Shown: piece after piece, positions 61,757-64,000 of the stretch
Numbering within the stretch: the stretch's first letter is position 1
Layout of the letters: each line of letters starts with the position of its first letter
From: Bacteroidales bacterium UBA1680
GTDB taxonomy: Bacteria; Bacteroidota; Bacteroidia; Bacteroidales; UBA932
Assembly (NCBI GenBank): GCA_002320605.1
Contig: DCKG01000015.1
Location: 94,645-158,644, forward strand
Length of the DNA stretch: 64,000 nt
Reading direction: 5' to 3'
The notes under the pieces: generated by a model
Databases searched by the model: none
What the model was told of the DNA's origin: nothing
The model's input: only the letters and a program-made list of their open reading frames with translations
Program-made: the position numbers and the translations under genes

Positions 61757-63250
61757 CTATTCTTTGAAAATAATAGCCTCATAAGTATACAAATCAGCAC
61801 TCTTCCATCCATCCCAACCTATTCCAGCCTTATCCTGGGCGCAATGGCCAAGGAACTCCTCCTTTGACCAATTCACCTCGTCTGCAACCTGCGGCAAAAA
61901 AGTACCCGACCGCCCATCCTTCACCATATATATTCCTTCCCTTCCGTAATCGAATTCATCGGCACTCTGAATATGCTTCAGAGGAGTGAGCACAGAGATT
62001 TCTATCTCTATGTCCTGCATTTCCTCCTTCCGCACCTGCTGGAAACGGAAATCCTCGAATGCTGCAGCCCTTGCCATGGCAGCCACGACCCTGTACAAAG
62101 GAATATTCTCGCCAAAATGCCCGATGCAGCCCCTCAGTCTCCCATTCTCGTTCAGCGTCACAAAAGCCCCGCATTTCTGTTTCAAAGTTTCAGTCAAATC
62201 CTCCGCCGCCCACGAATCACCCTCACTTCTCTTTGCGAATGCGCCCATTATGCTGCCTCGAGCAATTCTCAGAAGGGTTTCTTTCTCGGAATCGGACAGC
62301 GAAAACGTCTCGGCTACCGATTTTCCCGCACTCTCAGCCTTGACAATCACGAAAGAGTTATACCCAACCACCTCGTCTTTGCCACCATATTTGGAAGCAC
62401 CTGAATTAGTATAGCCTAAATGCCTGTAAGAAAATGACTTGTTCCCTCCTGTCATGAGCATCAATGCAAGTATCGCACTCTGCCCGCATGCGCTGGTAGC
62501 CAAGTTCTTGAATCCAGACTTCGCATTCTTCTGAATAGCCTCGACGAATGTCGCCGCATCTCCGGTAGAGATAGCCTCCGCAGTCCTGCGATCTGCTACG
62601 TTCGCATCGTCAAAAGAAGGATAGTGAGAAAAATCGCTGCTGATTACGAATAAATTTTTCCCGTTCAGATACGGCTTCAATGCAGTTGCCACGGACTTAA
62701 TCACTTCAAAGCTTTCGGTCCCGATGATTATTGGGACTATCGGCGCCATATTCTTTAAATGATATTGCAGGAAAGGCAGTTGAACCTCAAGGCAATGCTC
62801 CTTATCATGTGCATCATGCCTGCAAGTGAAGACATCATATTCATTCACAAGCTTCTTGCAAAACTCATTATCCACAGGCACATTCCCCATCGGGGTGCGG
62901 TAAAAGTCATATTCCTTATTCACTGATGCTCCGTCGAACCAGACATGGTGGCTAGGGCCTATTAGGAATATTCTTTCATATTCTTTGTCTGCGGGAATTG
63001 ATGAATATGCCCTGGCAGCCATCGGCCCTGAGAAAACATATCCGGCGTGCGGCACTATGAGAGCCACTGCGTCATTCTCCGGTCTTACATCAGCAGCCTG
63101 GCTGAAGCAAGACTTAACCATGGCATGCAAGCTGGTCTTGTCGCCAGGATAGAATTGCCCCGCCACGGCCTCAGGGCGAACTTTATCCTTATCCCCTATG
63201 AAACTGATACCCATAGTCAAAAAGGTTATTAAAGCAAGTGCAATTTTCAT
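61757..63250 (-). CDS. MEMO1-AMMECR1 fusion protein (AmmeMemoRadiSam B and A)
   Basis: A 497-residue fusion. The MEMO1 domain (extradiol-dioxygenase-like, about 24-310) has metal-site segments IVPHAGYVFSGP, GPSHHVWFDG, EHCLEVQLPFLQ and SSDFSHYP. The AMMECR1 domain (about 325-497) has the conserved LRGCIGHFG. With the radical SAM gene after it, all three parts of the AmmeMemoRadiSam system are present in one operon. The ATG at 63250 starts MKIALALITFLTMGISF, a strongly hydrophobic stretch that looks like a signal peptide or anchor, unusual for this family. The longer frame starts at 63298. Confidence 0.9.
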   Translation of the reverse strand: MKIALALITFLTMGISFIGDKDKVRPEAVAGQFYPGDKTSLHAMVKSCFSQAADVRPENDAVALIVPHAGYVFSGPMAARAYSSIPADKEYERIFLIGPSHHVWFDGASVNKEYDFYRTPMGNVPVDNEFCKKLVNEYDVFTCRHDAHDKEHCLEVQLPFLQYHLKNMAPIVPIIIGTESFEVIKSVATALKPYLNGKNLFVISSDFSHYPSFDDANVADRRTAEAISTGDAATFVEAIQKNAKSGFKNLATSACGQSAILALMLMTGGNKSFSYRHLGYTNSGASKYGGKDEVVGYNSFVIVKAESAGKSVAETFSLSDSEKETLLRIARGSIMGAFAKRSEGDSWAAEDLTETLKQKCGAFVTLNENGRLRGCIGHFGENIPLYRVVAAMARAAAFEDFRFQQVRKEEMQDIEIEISVLTPLKHIQSADEFDYGREGIYMVKDGRSGTFLPQVADEVNWSKEEFLGHCAQDKAGIGWDGWKSADLYTYEAIIFKE

Positions 63251-63353
63251 CAAGACTAATATAGCAAATATTTTGTTATTTCCTCTATGCTCAAGCAACA
63301 GCTCTTTTTCCGCATGCCAAGTTCCAGTTAGGAGCCTGTGGTCCGCGGCCTCG

Positions 63354-63663
63354 CGGTGTGCAAAAGCCTCGATCGCACACCGTTACTGCGGTTCGGAACC
63401 ACGCGGTGTGCAGAAAGCCCGAATCGCACACCACGCTCTTGCATCCTCCGGAAGTTATCCTGAGCGGCTGGAAAATGCCGCTCAGTCCGAACTTCCGTTC
63501 GGATGCCCTGTCATCGTCGGGCGACTATCCTTGCGGTGTGCAAAAAGGTCGAATTGCACACCGTGACGGGGTTTCGGGCCTTGCGGTGTGCAAAAAGGTC
63601 GAATTGCACACCGTGACGGGGTTTCGGGCCTCGCGGTGTGCAGAAAGCCCGAATCGCACACCG
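63354..63663. repeat. Five dyad units with a 50-base period, plus a central stem-loop
   Basis: Each unit is CGGTGTGC, 13 or 14 bases, then GCACACCG (the second unit ends GCACACC). Units begin at 63354, 63404, 63534, 63584 and 63634, so spacing is exactly 50 within each group. Loops are of two kinds (AAAAAGGTCGAATT and AGAAAGCCCGAATC or similar), and the spacers too: TTACTGCGGTTC and TGACGGGGTTTCGGGCC. Between groups lies a 49-base stem-loop: CGGAAGTT/AACTTCCG outside and CTGAGCGGC/GCCGCTCAG inside (63449-63497). Confidence 0.8.
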
Positions 63664-63796
63664 TTACTGCGGTTCAGGGATGTCCTCAGCGCAAGAGGGC
63701 AGCCGTCTATGGAAGGGATGTGCTATTTGGCTCGTCGTGCTTTTGCAGTACGAGGTAGTGTGGCCCTAGGGTGGCTGTAGTTAATATGGGTATGAA

Positions 63797-63823
63797 AACC
63801 CCCACGATGTCATGTAGGGGGTT
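63797..63823 (-). terminator. Terminator-like hairpin, minus strand
   Basis: AACCCCC (63797-63803) pairs with GGGGGTT (63817-63823) across 13 bases. On the minus strand it is followed by TTTT, and a minus-strand frame ends 14 bases upstream of it (63837). Confidence 0.5.
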
Positions 63824-63966
63824 CGTATGGTAAACCTCACTGGAGAGTCTTGTACGTAGTATCGGTTCGCGCGTCAAAAGCATTCGGACTGAACTCCACG
63901 CATTGTCTACAGGATGACTGGAGTAAATCGTTCACTACCCACCCGTCACCCTGCGCCTTCTCCCCC

Positions 63967-64000
63967 ATTCCGGACTTGATCCGGAATCTAGGCTTGCGGA
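63967..64000. repeat. REP-like palindrome, cut by the window end
   Basis: ATTCCGGA (63967-63974) pairs with TCCGGAAT (63980-63987) around CTTGA, followed by CTAGGCTTGCGGA. It resembles the element at 53252-53319. Confidence 0.5.

Larger units (their letters stand above)
63251..64000. other. Extragenic palindrome cluster and window end
   Basis: No intact gene. The region holds five 30-base dyads (63354-63663), a long stem-loop (63449-63497), a terminator-like hairpin (63797-63823), a 43-codon minus-strand frame (63837-63968, ending ...DARTDTTYKTLQ) and a REP-like palindrome at the edge. I cannot name the short frame; most of its 5' part is palindrome sequence. Confidence 0.5.

Noticed and set aside
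63354..63663. CRISPR-like array of regularly spaced repeats
   Set aside because: The spacers are themselves repeats of two types and the units are full dyads; there are no cas genes and only five units.
63358..63780. 140-residue ORF over the palindrome array
   Set aside because: It is a translation of the repeats and has no gene-like features.
1..64000. tRNA or rRNA genes
   Set aside because: I looked in the intergenic gaps for cloverleaf-like segments and conserved rRNA strings and saw none; a covariance search would settle it.

Overview
This window reads as chromosome from a member of the Bacteroidota, most likely order Bacteroidales. The support is promoter sequences of the TAnnTTTG type, a PPi-type phosphofructokinase, the rsfS-ftsH-cdsA-psd gene order, a LptD-like protein, a Rho factor with a long low-complexity insert, a TonB-dependent receptor followed by a DUF4249 lipoprotein, and an OMP_b-brl type receptor. 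I see no rRNA or tRNA genes.

Positions 1 to 32.7 kb are core genome, densely packed. They hold a GH13 amylase, PPi-phosphofructokinase, and a six-gene plus-strand run (ligA, yihY-like, relA/spoT, an Ig-like lipoprotein, a beta-barrel protein, ispG). The phospholipid and quality-control run rsfS-ftsH-cdsA-psd follows, then birA, rpe, pepD, dnaA, an amidase, a LptD-like protein, rho, carAB and mnmE. carAB is preceded by a leader with all the parts of a pyrBI-style, UTP-sensing attenuator: a leader ORF, a pause hairpin, a U8 tract and an intrinsic terminator that the ORF runs through.

Accessory DNA begins exactly at the stop codon of mnmE. The last 18 bases of mnmE (codons F-C-V-G-K-stop) recur twice in tandem about 2.7 kb downstream, again spelling F-C-V/I-G-K-stop. 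This matches the way SGI1-type islands insert into the 3' end of mnmE/trmE. The bracketed island carries an STM3941-like membrane protein and an AbiE-type (type IV) toxin-antitoxin pair, flanked by two inverted copies of a 46-base dyad. Beyond it, to about 53 kb, lie a Fic protein, a nucleoside deoxyribosyltransferase-like protein, two AAA/DUF4143 ATPases, DUF6624 and DUF5714 proteins, an outer-membrane receptor with a membrane-anchored regulator, and several gene fragments (MBL-fold hydrolase, sugar O-acetyltransferase, others not recognised).

The last part (50 to 63.3 kb) has two convergent secreted hydrolases, each internally duplicated, a two-methyltransferase operon, a TonB receptor with its DUF4249 partner, and a minus-strand operon. 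That operon holds a MEMO1-AMMECR1 fusion, its AmmeMemoRadiSam radical SAM partner and an MFS sugar transporter, followed by a fructokinase reduced to its two ends by an internal deletion. The window ends in a cluster of extragenic palindromes with a 50-base period and a REP-like element.
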